This document shows positions 44,265 through 54,827 of a stretch of DNA of 64,000 bases, piece after piece. Made by a program: the position numbers and the translations under genes. Source of the stretch: Saussurea involucrata (Eukaryota; Streptophyta; Magnoliopsida; Asterales; Asteraceae). The notes under the pieces were generated by a model, which saw only the letters and a program-made list of their open reading frames with translations, did not search any database and was not told where the DNA came from. Positions within the stretch are counted from its first letter, which is position 1, and each line of letters starts with the position of its first letter. Location of the stretch: the NCBI GenBank assembly GCA_033807775.1, contig CM066321.1, positions 248,360,422 through 248,424,421 of the forward strand, written 5' to 3'.

Positions 44265-46216
44265 TCAGAAAGATTTTGGTATCCATGCTTTGATGGATCC
44301 TCGATGGTTAGATGCCTTAACTGTAAAATGGGGATTGGGGATGCTATAGGTACCATACCAGTTGTTCACATACCTTGGATGTACGAAGTCACTCTTTCCA
44401 CAATAAGTGCAACAGAGTTTTGCTCGGTTTGGACTGCTTAGCTTAGCTATAGGGTAAACATGAGTAGGTGAACCAGTCTTGGAAATAAATGACTTTGTAT
44501 CAACTACAGGAGAATTATGAGACTTGTTTCCATTACTGTCTTCTGTATTTGATTTCTTTCTCCAAGCCATTTTTACTTTTCTAAAAACATGATTATCTGA
44601 AGAATCATTCAAGTCACTGTCAGAAGAACTAGAGTAATAAGATTGTCTTTTGTGAGAATTACCGGTTTTTGAGCGTTTCTTTGACTGTCTTTTAGATTTA
44701 GATTTTGAAGAAGTGGTCTTAGAAACATTTTTGGAGTTAGAACATTCTCCCTTTTCAAAATTTACCGGTGTGAGCATTTTCTCCAAAAGTTGAGTGTGAC
44801 TGACAAGCTTTGGGGCAAAATCGATTTTTGAAATATCTTCATCATTACAAACAGAGGAATTCATAAACTCAGAAAACCGTCGTGTAGAATCAAATGGGTT
44901 TTCACCGTCAGAGTCGGACGAGGGACAGTTAAAGGAATCATCCGCAAAGGGATTATTAAAGTCAGAGAAAAGATTCCTTTGTATCGAATCGGTTTGAACC
45001 GCCTTTTGATGACTTAAATTCTTGTCATTGGTGTCAAGAGACACTCCGAGAAAGGCTTTGCACGAGGAACTATCCGAATAAGTACTCGACGGGTCAACCG
45101 AAATGGTGTCAGGAGAGGTAAGCTTCATTGGAGTATCCACGGGACTTTCCTTAGCCATCCTTCATGTTAAAGCTTCTGCCGCCAGGGCGGACAGTTTAGA
45201 AGTCAATTTAGCAATTTCGATTTTATAATTCGTTCTTTCTGATTCGGATAACTACTCAGTTTTGTTCTTTTTGAGCTCGTTTATTGTAGATAAAAGTACA
45301 GTTCTTTCGGTTTCAAAAATGATCTTGTCCCTCACAATTGATTCTTCGAGTTTGAAAATGATGTTTTCCAAAATCAAAGGTGGAATATAACGTTTAAATT
45401 CTGATTGATCATGAGATCCTACATCTGGTGTTGCCTTAACTGGAACCGGAGTTTCCACAGTTTTGGCAAGAGAACAGATGTCGAAGTAATCATTTGAGAG
45501 GTAGGGTTTTTTGGTTTTCAAATAAGATGCATTAAGGGTTTCGTACACGAAAGGAACTTGTACATTTATATTCTTTCTAGGTGGCTCATCTTCCGATTTA
45601 GGTTCAATATTTTCAGGCTTTTCCCCTACTTTTGGTAGAGGAATTCCTGTTTTTCTTTTAAGGTCTTCCTTTTCCTCATGCTCTTGTGACGGTTTAGTCC
45701 ACTTGATCTTATACTCAGGGTATGTCTTATCTAGTCCCAAAAAGTTGAACTCATAAAGGGTGGGAACCTTAGATAAGATTTTCTTAAGGTAACACGGATT
45801 ATCATATCTGAGTCCCCAAAAAGCGTTATAATACTTGAATTCCTTCGGTTTGTTCAAATGAATCATTTGGTCTGTTTGACCTCGCTTGTAAAGTTTGGAT
45901 TCAAGATCCTTAAGCTTATTATTCAACTTATCATTTTCATTTTGAACGGCTAAGCGAAGATGGACAATCTTATTATTCTCTTCCTGAGACTTACTGAGGT
46001 GATTTCAGATAATTGGGTCTCTAGGGTTTCTGCTCTTTTTGAAATCGCTGAGCATTCAGATTGATAGTTTTCTATAACACACTTATGTTCAGCCTTTTCA
46101 ATCGCTAGCTTGCCTATAGTGTCGTATTTGATTTTGGCATCGGCTTCTAGCTTAGCGATTTGGGCTTCTAAATGAGAAACTTTCTCTTTGAGCTCAGAGT
46201 AAGCTGGGTAAGACAT
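44265..46216 (-). pseudogene. Element D coiled-coil/CxxC spacer ORF
   Basis: The likely start is the ATG at 46216 (MSYPAYSELKEK), eight bases inside a good splice acceptor at 46222. A strongly heptad-repeated coiled coil follows (VSHLEAQIAKLEADAK). After a shift near 45940 come the YDNPCYLKK, DKTYPEYKIKW and YLSNDYFD blocks shared with A. A second shift near 45200 leads to SSSCKAF, PVNFEKGECSN, a Ser/Lys-rich stretch, the CCTYCGKSDFVH motif and the terminal KAWIPKSF. The ORF equals the Gag C-terminus and spacer of A, without capsid or CCHC knuckles. The CxxC motif could bind zinc. The role is unknown, possibly packaging into helper particles. Confidence 0.8.
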
Positions 46217-46221
46217 TGTTA

Positions 46222-47125
46222 CTTGAAAGAAATGATCGTGAGACAATTCAAGATATCGGTCTAAAAATAATCAAACAGTGTATCAAAGAATACACAAATG
46301 TCCCCCTTCGACGACTTAGCACGGGGGTCCCGGATTTGTGATCCGGGTGAGGTTTCCCGGATAGACACTTCAGGAATTAGGATCTGGGAAACGGGATCCA
46401 GGAATTGGGAGATCCGGAATATTGGATCCGGACTAGAGGATCTGTAGTGTATAGATCCGGAATATGCGATCCGCACTAGAGGATCTAGAGTGTATAGATT
46501 CGGAAGATGCGATCCGGTTTGGCGGAGGTTGGAACAACGCAGATCCGGAACCGGTATTAGAACCGGAACCGGAGTATGGAACCCGGATGGAGTGTGGAAC
46601 CGGATCCGGTTTGGTATCGGAACCGATATTGAATCGGTACACACCACGAGATCTGGAACCGGGTATTATACCGGGACCGAATTTGGATCCTGGTTATTCT
46701 GGATTTGGTATTGAGAGGAACCGGAACTCAAGAGTCCCGTATTCAAGAAATTGTCGAGGAAAAACGTACTTGGGGATTAAGTTTGCACCTTTTCGCCTTG
46801 AAAATCTTCTGCAAACCCTTTAGAATCGACAAATAATACTAGAACAAACAGAAACAACTAACCAGATCGATCAAATAACCATTTTGAAGCAAAAAATTGT
46901 GTTTTTATTAAGAACAGACTGAAAGTTCCTAGAAAACAAGAAACTCAAAATTAATGTTTGAAACCTTAATCAAACGCACCCAGATCTTAATATGACTCTA
47001 GAAATACACCAAAGATGATTTCTTAAGCCTCAATTTCAAGTTTTTACACTTGAATCAAAGCAAAAAAAACAATCACAATGAAACAGTCGACAAACACATG
47101 AATGACCAGAATTTGAGAAAATTAC
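46222..47125 (-). other. Predicted leader intron of element D with CCGGA array
   Basis: The donor AAAG|GTAATTTTC (first base 47125) lies 26 bp after the PBS. The acceptor TTTCTTTCAAG|T (last base 46222) lies just before the ORF start. The 904-bp interval holds eleven CCGGA words between 46320 and 46740, many as GATCCGGA or GGAACCGG. Size and layout match the predicted leader intron of A (about 0.9 kb without B). Confidence 0.6.
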
Positions 47126-47151
47126 CTTTGAATCAATAGCTTTGTCCCTAT

Positions 47152-47163
47152 GCTCTGATACCA
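47152..47163 (-). other. Primer-binding site of element D
   Basis: The minus strand reads TGGTATCAGAGC, two bases from the LTR starting at 47166. Confidence 0.92.
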
Positions 47164-47165
47164 CA

Positions 47166-47582
47166 TGTGGATCCCAGGTTAACAAACAAATCACAATGAA
47201 TCAAGTAACAATGACAAGCTTGACAATCAAGTAACAATGAATCGAACAATAATCGTTTATTCAATGAATTTGGAGAGGTACTGACAATCAAGTAACAATG
47301 AATCGAACAATAATCGTTTATTCAATGAATTTGGAGAGGTACAAGATTGGAATGGAATGCTCTCTCTCTAAACAATGAAGCTCACCACTAATCTCTCATT
47401 GAACGACTAACCTAAATCACCACTAAACCACACAATAAATACCAAGGGCTATAAGCCTAAGCCCATGGCCCACACACTCTAATCTAAGCCCATTTAGCAT
47501 AAAAGGCTCTTACAAACAAATAAAGAAAACCATTATTTTTCTATATATTACTTTCTATTTTATAGGACTTTTAGTCCTAACA
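47166..47582 (-). repeat. Element D 5' LTR with 61-bp tandem duplication
   Basis: 417 bp, TGTGGATCCCAGG to TAGTCCTAACA on the plus strand. Two identical 61-bp units lie side by side (47221-47281 and 47282-47342). The 3' LTR has a single copy. Confidence 0.92.
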
Positions 47583-47587
47583 AAACC

Positions 47588-48640
47588 TACAAGCTATGTT
47601 TGGATGTCCCCATCACACTGAAACTGAAGAACCGGATCCCAATATGGAAGATGAGACTATTGTTACACCCGTTGTTATACTTGTACCAAAATAATGTGAC
47701 TATAAGATGTTTCTGAGCTGCAAACCTCCGACTTACTCGGGTGAAAGAGATCTAGTAAAGGCAATGCAGTGGTTAAAGGAGATTGAGGCTATTTTCAAAA
47801 CTAGCAAGTGTGCTGATGAAGATCGAGTGTTATATGGAACTGCTATGCTAAAAGCTAATGCTTTATATTGGTGGGAAGCTTTTATTACATCCAAAGGACC
47901 AAATGTGTATAACACTTTTTCATGGGAAGATTTCACTACATCTTTTAAAAGACAGTTTTGTCCTCAAGCTGCAGATAGACAACTTGGAGAAGAATTTATG
48001 AATCTACAACAAGGAAGTTTGTCAATTCGGGATTACACTGCTCGCTTTCTGGAAAAGTCCCGCTTTGCTGAATACTATGTAGCCACAGACTCAAGATGGA
48101 AGGATTCATCTTTGGATTAAATTCTGAGATCAGAGGTTTGGTTATTGCAAAAGGGCCAGATACATTCTCAGCTGCAGTGGACGCTGCAGAAAATGTTGAA
48201 GGAGATAAAGGGAGATGTTAGTGAGAAAAGTTTTGGAAAAAGAAAATAGGAGGGACCATATTACGATCAAAAGAAGTCCAGATCCCCGAGGTTTGATAGT
48301 CGTCTACCTTTCAAACCAGTTGAAAGAACATGCCATAAATGTAATTGTATTCATTAAGGAGACTGTTATGTTGATCCTAGGACTTGCTATAAGTGTGGGA
48401 AGTCGGGTCACATTGCTAAATATTGTCGGGTGACTCGGTTCTATTTCTTTGGTAATTCGCCAGAGCATGTTCAGTCTGATTGTCCATAGTGGAGAGCCCA
48501 GCAGGGTTGTATGCTAGCGAGACCGCATGGTATTAGGCCGAGAAGGACGCAAAGGCCTGAGATATCGAGAGTTAGGGGTCATGCCTTTCAAATGACATCA
48601 TAAGAAGCGGAGGAAATTCCTGATGTTGTTACAGGTACAT
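47588..48640 (+). pseudogene. Element G gag, capsid and zinc-knuckle part
   Basis: The frame continues in phase from 42146 with QAMFGCPHHTETEEP, a stop at 47692, then FLSCKPPTYSGERDLVKAMQWL and the capsid motif ALYWWEAF, FKRQFCPQAADRQ and LEKSRFAEYY. The long frame ends at 48120 after a shift. Remnants of the nucleocapsid follow, including CYKCGKSGHIAKYC near 48380-48425. It is typical of Tekay-like gypsy Gag, which forms the particle. At least three stops and two shifts break it. Confidence 0.85.
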
Positions 48641-49290
48641 TTCTAGTAAACTCTACACGTGCTAAACTGCTATTTGACTCCGATGCAAACCGATCATTTG
48701 TGTCTCCTTCTTTTGCTGCATATTTGAATTTAAAGCCTAAAGTGTTAGATCATGCTTTAATGGTAGAGACTGCAAATGATAATCAAGTACCGGTTAGAGA
48801 GGTATTTGATAGTTGTGTTATAAATATAGATGGGTGTGGGGTGCCTATTTAGCTATTTCCTATGGCCTTGATTGAGTTCGATGTAGTAGTGGGAATAGAT
48901 TGGTTAGCTGAGAATCAAGCTAATATTGTTTGCAACAAGAAGCTGATCAATGTTGTATTACCCGAGAGAGGACCGGTAGTAATTTATGGTGATCTTAGGA
49001 ATCGTCAATCTTGTCTCATTTCTATGTTGAAAGCCTGTAAGTGTGCTAGCAAAGGTTGCCCTAGTTTTTTAGCTTACGTGATAGATACTAAGCTAGAGAA
49101 GAGTAAGCTAGAAGATATTCTAGTAGTTCGTGATGTCCCGGAAGTTTTTCCTGGAGATTTGACTAGTCTTCCGCCCGTTAGACAAGTAGAATTCGGTATC
49201 GATTTGAATCTTGGAGCCTCTCTTGTTGCTCGTACATTTTATCGTCTGGCACCCTCAGAGATGAAATAAATGATGGCTTAATTGCAAGAT
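48641..49290 (+). pseudogene. Element G protease
   Basis: The gypsy aspartic protease remnant has AKLLFDSDANRSFVSPSFA, where the usual DSG active site (48676-48684) has become DSD. After a TAG near 48850 it continues with FDVVVGIDWLAENQANIVC and the linker VVRDVPEVFPGDL, LPPVRQVEFGIDL before RT. Further stops lie near 49267 and 49279. The G-to-A change in the active site and the TAG fit methylation-driven decay. Confidence 0.85.
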
Positions 49291-50550
49291 CTTTCTGATA
49301 AGGGCTTTATCAGACCTAGTACTTCACCGTAGGGTGCACCGGTTCTGTTTGTGAAAAAGAAAGATGGGTCAATGAGGATGTGCATTGATTATTGGGAACT
49401 GAATAAGCTTACGATCAAGAACAAGTATCCACTTCCCAGAATTGATGACCTTTTTGATCAATTAGTTGGAACTTGTTATTTCTCCAAGATTGATTTAAGA
49501 TCTGGTTATCTTCAGTTGAAGGTTAAAGAAGAGGACATTCTGAAAACTGCTTCCCGTATAAGACATAGTCACTACGAATTCTTAGTGATGCCTTTCCGAC
49601 TAAAGAATTCCCCAACTGCCTTTCTGGATTTAATAAATCGGGTATGCAAACAATATCTCGATAAATTCATTATTGTGTTTATCGATGATATTCTTATCAA
49701 TTACCTATCTGAAGAAGAGCATGCACATCATCTTCGTTTGATTCTCGAATTGTTGAAAAAGGAACAGTTATATGCCAAATTCTCCAAATGTGAATTCTGG
49801 TTACGGAAAGGTCAATTCCTTGAGCATATAGTTTCGGAGAAAGGCATTCAAGTTGATCCGATAAAGGTAGAGGCAATTGAAAAATGGGAACCGCCGAGAA
49901 CGTCAACCGATGTACGAAGTTTTCTGGGTTTAGCCGGCTACTATCGGAAGTTTATACAAGACTTCTCTCGTAACGCTACGCCCCTGACTAAACTGACCAG
50001 AAAGAATATAAAGTTTGAATGGAAAGAAGAGCAAGATGAAGCATTCCGAATATTGAAAGAAAAACTCTGTAGCGCGTCGATTCTGTCACTACCTGAAGAT
50101 TCAAATGATTTTGTCGTTTATAGTGACGTCTCCAAACTAGGATTGGGTTGTGTGCTGATGCAACATGGGAAAGGTATTGCTTATGCTTCTCAACAACAGA
50201 AAGATCACGAAAGACAGTATCCTACCCACGACATGGAACTTGCTGCAGTTGTCTTCGCTTTAAAGATTTGGAGACATTATTTATACGGTACTAAGTGTCA
50301 AATTTATAACGATCATAAGAGTATCCAACATCTCTTCGATCAACGAGAACTGAATACGAGACAAAGAAGATGGTTAGAATTTGGTAAATGATTACGACTG
50401 TGAAACTCTCTATCACCCTGGAAAGGCGAATGTGGTAGCTGATGCACTAAGTCGACAAGAGAGGAGCGGAGCAATAAAGGCAATTGCAATACGAGCTGAA
50501 CTTCTACCTAACATCTTTGATGAATTGATGAAATATCAAATCTAAGTCGT
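49291..50550 (+). pseudogene. Element G reverse transcriptase and RNase H
   Basis: RT motifs in order are GFIRPSTSP, APVLFVKKKDGSMRMCIDY (followed by WELNK, normally RELNK), YPLPRIDDLFDQL, FSKIDLRSGYLQL and the catalytic FIDDIL near 49678-49695. LGLAGYYRKFIQDFS marks the connection. RNase H shows YSDVSKLGLGCVLMQ, YPTHDMELAAVVFALK and a frameshift near 50385, followed by NVVADALSRQ. The catalytic Asp pair is intact, but several substitutions and stops make it inactive. Confidence 0.9.
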
Positions 50551-51715
50551 TAAAGAAGAGCACTTAAAATCGGAACGATTAGTGGGAATGTCAACTTCAC
50601 TCATAAAAGATAATCGTGGGTTATTGTGTTTAGAAAATAGAATATATAGGTACCTCGTCTGGGTAATTTACGTGATCGAGTACTACAAGAAGCTCATCAA
50701 TCTCATTTTTCTATTCATCCGAGCACGACTAGGATGTATAAAGATCTACGACAGTTTTACTGGTAGCCGGTAATGATGAAAGATATTGCTCATCATGTGG
50801 AAATTTGTTCCACGTGTATGAAAGTAATGATTGAACATCAAAAGCCTTTTGGTCAGTTGAAATATTTAGAAATACCTATGTGGAAATGGGATCAGATTAC
50901 TACAGATTTCATTATGAAGCTCACTTTCTACCTTAAAAAAAACCTATTCGTTAGAAAGACTAGCCAAATTATACATCGACAAAATAGTAACTCGACATGG
51001 AGTTCCGTTATCAATATTTCTGATCGTGATCGTCGTTTCACTTCAAGGTTCTGGAAAAGTTTTCAAAGGGAAATGGGGACACAAATAAAGTTAAGTACTG
51101 CATTTCATCCTCAAACTGATGGTCAAAGTGAACGAACTATTTAGACTTTAGAAGATATATTGCGGGCATGTATATTTGATTTTGGGGATCGTGGGATAAA
51201 CACTTGCCTTTGATAGAATTTGCGTACAATAACAGTTATCATTCTAGCATACAAGCGGAACCATTTGAAGTTCTATATGGTAGAAAATGTCGAACTCCTC
51301 TGTGTTGGAATGAAGTCGGAGAAAAACAATTAGCTGGGCCAGAAATAGTTAAGTTAACCACTGGCAAGATTACTCAAATTCGTGAAAGACTAAAAGTGGC
51401 ACAGGATCGACAGAAGAGTTACGTTGACCGATGCCGAAAGCCATTAGAATTCCAAGTTGGAGATCGTGTAATGTTAAAAGTCTCGCCTTGGAAAGGGGTC
51501 ATTCGATTTGGGAAACAAGGTAAACTAATCCCAAGATACATCGGACCTTTTGCAATTACATAGGAATCGGTGAAGTAGTTTACAAATTAGAACTTCCACC
51601 AGAGTTAAGTGGTATCCATAACACTTTTTGTGTGTCAAATCTAAGAAAGTGTTTGGTTACTCCAGGTCAGGCAGTTTCTCTACCAGAATTCTAGATTGAT
51701 GATAAGTTATCTTTT
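50551..51715 (+). pseudogene. Element G integrase, 3' truncated
   Basis: The zinc-binding part (AHHVEICSTCMKV) precedes core motifs WDQITTDFIMKL, SDRDRRFTSRFWKSF and TAFHPQTDGQSERTI, giving Asp, Asp and Glu. After a TAG the C-terminal part has FAYNNSYHSSI, EVLYGRKCRTPLCW, VGDRVMLKVSPWKG and IGPFAI. NTFCVSNLRKCLV then ends near LPEF and DDKLSF. The expected chromodomain is missing because the sequence changes to Sirevirus C at about 51715. Stops inside (50770, 51143, 51215, 51562) show decay. Confidence 0.88.
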
Positions 51716-52162
51716 TGATTAACAGTTAGTTTTAATTGTGACTGTTCGTATTCATAATCGATACTCAATCTTTGTGTTAGTGTTTGGTGTAAAACATGAT
51801 AAGATAGGTCTATTCATAGAAAAACGACACTAGGGTATTTGAATTTATGAGCTTTCATTTGGTTTCTTAGAATCTAGGTTGGGACTTCAAAATATTTCGA
51901 AGTACTCATAGTTATCGGACAAAAAATGTATTCAAACATTCATAGTTGTCACACATAACTAATATTCATTCTAATCGGACACGTCTCATGCGATAACTTT
52001 TCCATCACACAAGTGTCGTCCGATAAGAAGTGTCGTACGATTAGGCATTGAAGTTTTGTCCGACAACCTCCCAGACTTAGGAAAGTTTTGAGAAAATTTT
52101 CTCAAACAGTAGTTACTTGCGATCATTATCCCAGTGTTCCGACATGTTCTAAAATAGATCAA
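51716..52162 (+). other. Element C ORF3 leader with TCGGAC/GTCCGA words
   Basis: This 447-bp non-coding stretch has TCGGACA near 51914 and 51975, TCCGATA near 52018, a diverged TACGATTA, and TCCGACA near 52058 and 52133, all within 230 bp. A possible acceptor (TAAAATAG|ATCAA) lies five bases before the ATG. The position matches the word-array intron before ORF3 in element A. The promoter side has been lost or is not recognisable. Confidence 0.55.
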
Positions 52163-52953
52163 ATGGAACATAATCAGAAGCATGGTGATGGAAATTCCTC
52201 CGATGAAAACACAATCATTCCATCACATCGTTCATCACATCCTTCGGTGAACGCGCGAAATCCGGATGACGAGCTTATTCTTCCAAAGAATAAGTTGCCA
52301 ATCAAGCACAAAAATTACACTTTCGACACAAATGTGAGATTGGACTATCACATTGTGGTCGAAATCCTCAAAGGTCATCCTCTCCGCACTGCTCTAGAGA
52401 AAACTCAGCTTGTACCGGCAATCTATCTGCAACAAGCATGGCACACTATTCAATTTGTGCCTCGATCAGAATCAAATCAGTTTTTCACGTTGAAAGTTGA
52501 CCATTTTGATGCTAAGTTGACCCTCAAAAGACTCAGAACTGTTCTGGATCTTCCATTTTCCAACACTTTGATGATATGATTTCTAAAGAAGATTTGTGCC
52601 ATGACATCATGCTACTAGGATACAATGACGTCAAAGATGGAGTTCTTACACGTGCTTCCAAATTAAAAAGGAAGTGTCTACCGCCATTGTATTATACACT
52701 GTTCAGCATCATCAACAGATGTATGACTTCAAAGCATACGGGGCTAGATACTGGCAGTATTTCAGTACTACAAATGTTTCATATCGTGGTGCTTGATCGC
52801 AAGATAGACTTCGCTATTTTGATCTGGAATGAGCTGATAGAGGTTGTTACCGACAAATCCAAACCGTCCAAAGCTAGAACCTTTGTACCATTTCAGAGGT
52901 TTCTTCAAATAGTTATCAGATACATCATAGATGCTAATCAACAAATACCATGA
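52163..52953 (+). pseudogene. Element C ORF3, N-terminal globular domain
   Basis: The start MEHNQKHGDGNSS is followed by a globular domain with VEILKGHPLRTALEKTQLVP, ATTVD-like spacing and, after a shift near 52575, LPPLYYTLFSIINRCMTSK and VVLDRKIDFAILIWNELIE. It is clearly homologous to 8108-8992 in A and 30360-31400 in B. It ends at a TGA (52951-52953, probably CGA to TGA), after which the frame continues. A short HYIRIPTEVQFARV segment lies beyond the stop. I know of no function for it. Confidence 0.8.
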
Positions 52954-54827
52954 CGTGAAGGAGATATACTTGGTTCATCTCAATGGATGCATTACATCAG
53001 GATTCCTACAGAGGTCCAATTTGCTCGTGTTATGGTCTTACCTGAATCTGTACTTGCTTACGCTGACCAGGAGTCACCATTTGTGAGTGAGTATAGAGAA
53101 GAGACCGCACTTATGGCCCGACCAGATCTGGAGGGCCCTACCCAAAGTGCCATCCCACTTAGAGAGAGGAGTGAGGGTATAGTTATTAAAGAGAGAGTTC
53201 AAGCTACTAGGGTACTTGAACGGGGGTAAGACGAGCGGTAAAAACATTGTGACGGGAACTGGTGTTGGGGGTGCTCCTGGTCAGTCGTCTCGTGCAAATG
53301 TTGATGACGATGAAGAAAGTTTTGGTTTTTCTGATTCCGAGGATCTTTTTGTCGATATTGATGATCCAACGAATATATATTCTGCAAATTCTAGTTCAGA
53401 TGAAGCTGATGACGAGGCAGAGGCAAAGGAGGATAATGATAATGATGATGATGATGATGATGATGATCAACCTGGTGGTCATGATTTTGAGATCGTTGTT
53501 AATACCGAGCCAAAATCTAGTGCTCGAGGGGAAATAAGGAGTTCTGAGGGAGCTTTAGTTGAAACAGAACCAAATGTGAGGTTATGTGAGATGGGAAGAA
53601 AAAACGATGGTGAGAGTGTGACAGGATCAACAAAAGTTTTAACTATTGATCCTACCCAAACCGTGTCAACCCGGGTAGCCACATCTACTGTCATTGAGCG
53701 TTCGTCGCCACAAGACATTGAAATAGACATAGTGGATTAACACATCTACTGTCGGTGAGCGTTCGTCGCCACTCAGCCACTCATCAATTTCTCAACAAAT
53801 TGATGTTTCATCTTCTCACAGGGGATTAACACAAAGTCTATCGGCAATACACTCGGTGTTTGCTGGTATTGAAACAGAATGGCAACTGCCTCGACCACTG
53901 CCTTCATTTGTACATACTTCGAGTCTAGAACCCTTTGGATTTACTTAATTTCCTAGGACACAACGACCGCCAGTCACAACATCATTGGTGACACAAACTG
54001 TTGGAGTTCTTCGTGACCCAACCGGAACACCCCGAGTATTGCCGCCATTCGTTGGTGCTTTACGAGGACAGGGTGGAAGTCCTATCAACGTTAACACCAT
54101 GCCAGCGTTGAACACAGGCCATGCAGTCTCTTCGACTGTCATGACAACCAGTAACCTAAGTGGTTTGGGTGTTACCCCGGTTCGTGCTGAACAAATCAGA
54201 TCTTTGATGGGTCCTCCTCCCCATAACTTTGTCTTGGTGAAGCTCTTGGAGTCAGACTTCGGAATTGAAAGAAATCGTTGACAAGTTGTCTCATGAAGTG
54301 CGTAGAGCTCTGAAAGGAAAATATTTTATGGAATCATCATCCACCGCCCCTGAATCTCAACCTGATTAGACATCTCCACCTTCACATCACCCGAAGGTAT
54401 ATCCTAACTTACCTATACATGAACTGAAATCTCAAATGCCTACTCGATTGTTAGAACAAGGAAACAATAACACTCAAGAAGAAGTAGATTTACTTGGTCT
54501 TCTTAGACGCTAAACCGAACAACAAACAACCTACCAACCCAAGCTGATATCCAAACACTACAACAATCCATATTTGATATGACCCAAGCTATCTCTTTCG
54601 GCTTTACAACCCTTTCTGACCGTATAAAGGTTTTGGAAGAAAAGTGTGACGTTCAAGCCCAAATCACTAAACGAAAGCATGATGATCAAGATCATGATCC
54701 TGATCACCATGAGGGGGAGATGAGTTAGTGGCAGAAAGTTGGAGAAGCTAGTGGTTCTAGTGCTCAAACAGAAATTGTTGATGTTGGTACTGGTACTAGT
54801 GGTGCTGAAAATGTACAAGCAAGTGAT
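52954..54827 (+). pseudogene. Element C ORF3, acidic and low-complexity middle
   Basis: Broken open frames (52987-53229, 53216-53740, 53985-54281 and pieces to 54827) encode acidic sequence with an Asp run from a GAT microsatellite (53435-53468), then Ser/Thr/Pro-rich linkers. A 40-bp region with ACATCTACTGTC and GAGCGTTCGTCGCCAC is repeated at 53682 and 53742, a 60-bp tandem duplication. Later come a helical QTTYQPKLISKH-like part and DHDPDHHEGEMS, its EGE encoded by GAGGGGGAG at 54711-54719. Stops and shifts are frequent. Confidence 0.7.

Larger units (their letters stand above)
42147..47582 (-). mobile_element. Non-autonomous Sirevirus D (5.4 kb)
   Basis: The LTRs (42147-42461 and 47166-47582) are flanked by AAACC (42142-42146 and 47583-47587). 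The element has a PBS and PPT but lacks capsid, protease, integrase, RT, RNase H and ORF3. Its only coding region is the coiled-coil/CxxC spacer ORF. The deletion boundary lies just inside protease, after a TTTTGCAG...CATGTG sequence shared with A and E. A 1.8-kb 3' non-coding region is partly conserved with E. It must depend on proteins from another Sirevirus. Confidence 0.9.
40120..51715 (+). mobile_element. Gypsy (Tekay-like) element G, 5' LTR to integrase, 3' end missing
   Basis: It starts with a 1548-bp LTR (TGTAATGTCTC to GGGTTGTTACA) and a PBS at 41670-41681. Gag, split by element D, is followed by protease, RT, RNase H and integrase. Pol order (PR-RT-RH-INT) marks it as Ty3/gypsy, and the LTR resembles Tekay/Del chromoviruses. 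The chromodomain region is lost at about 51715, where Sirevirus C begins. No 3' LTR is present. Many in-frame TAG, TAA and TGA codons show long inactivity. Confidence 0.88.

Noticed and set aside
46320..46740. Protein-coding reading of the GATCCGG-rich region (frames of 74-128 codons on both strands)
   Set aside because: Open frames result from the repeated GC-rich word lacking stops. There is no motif, and the region lies in a predicted leader intron.
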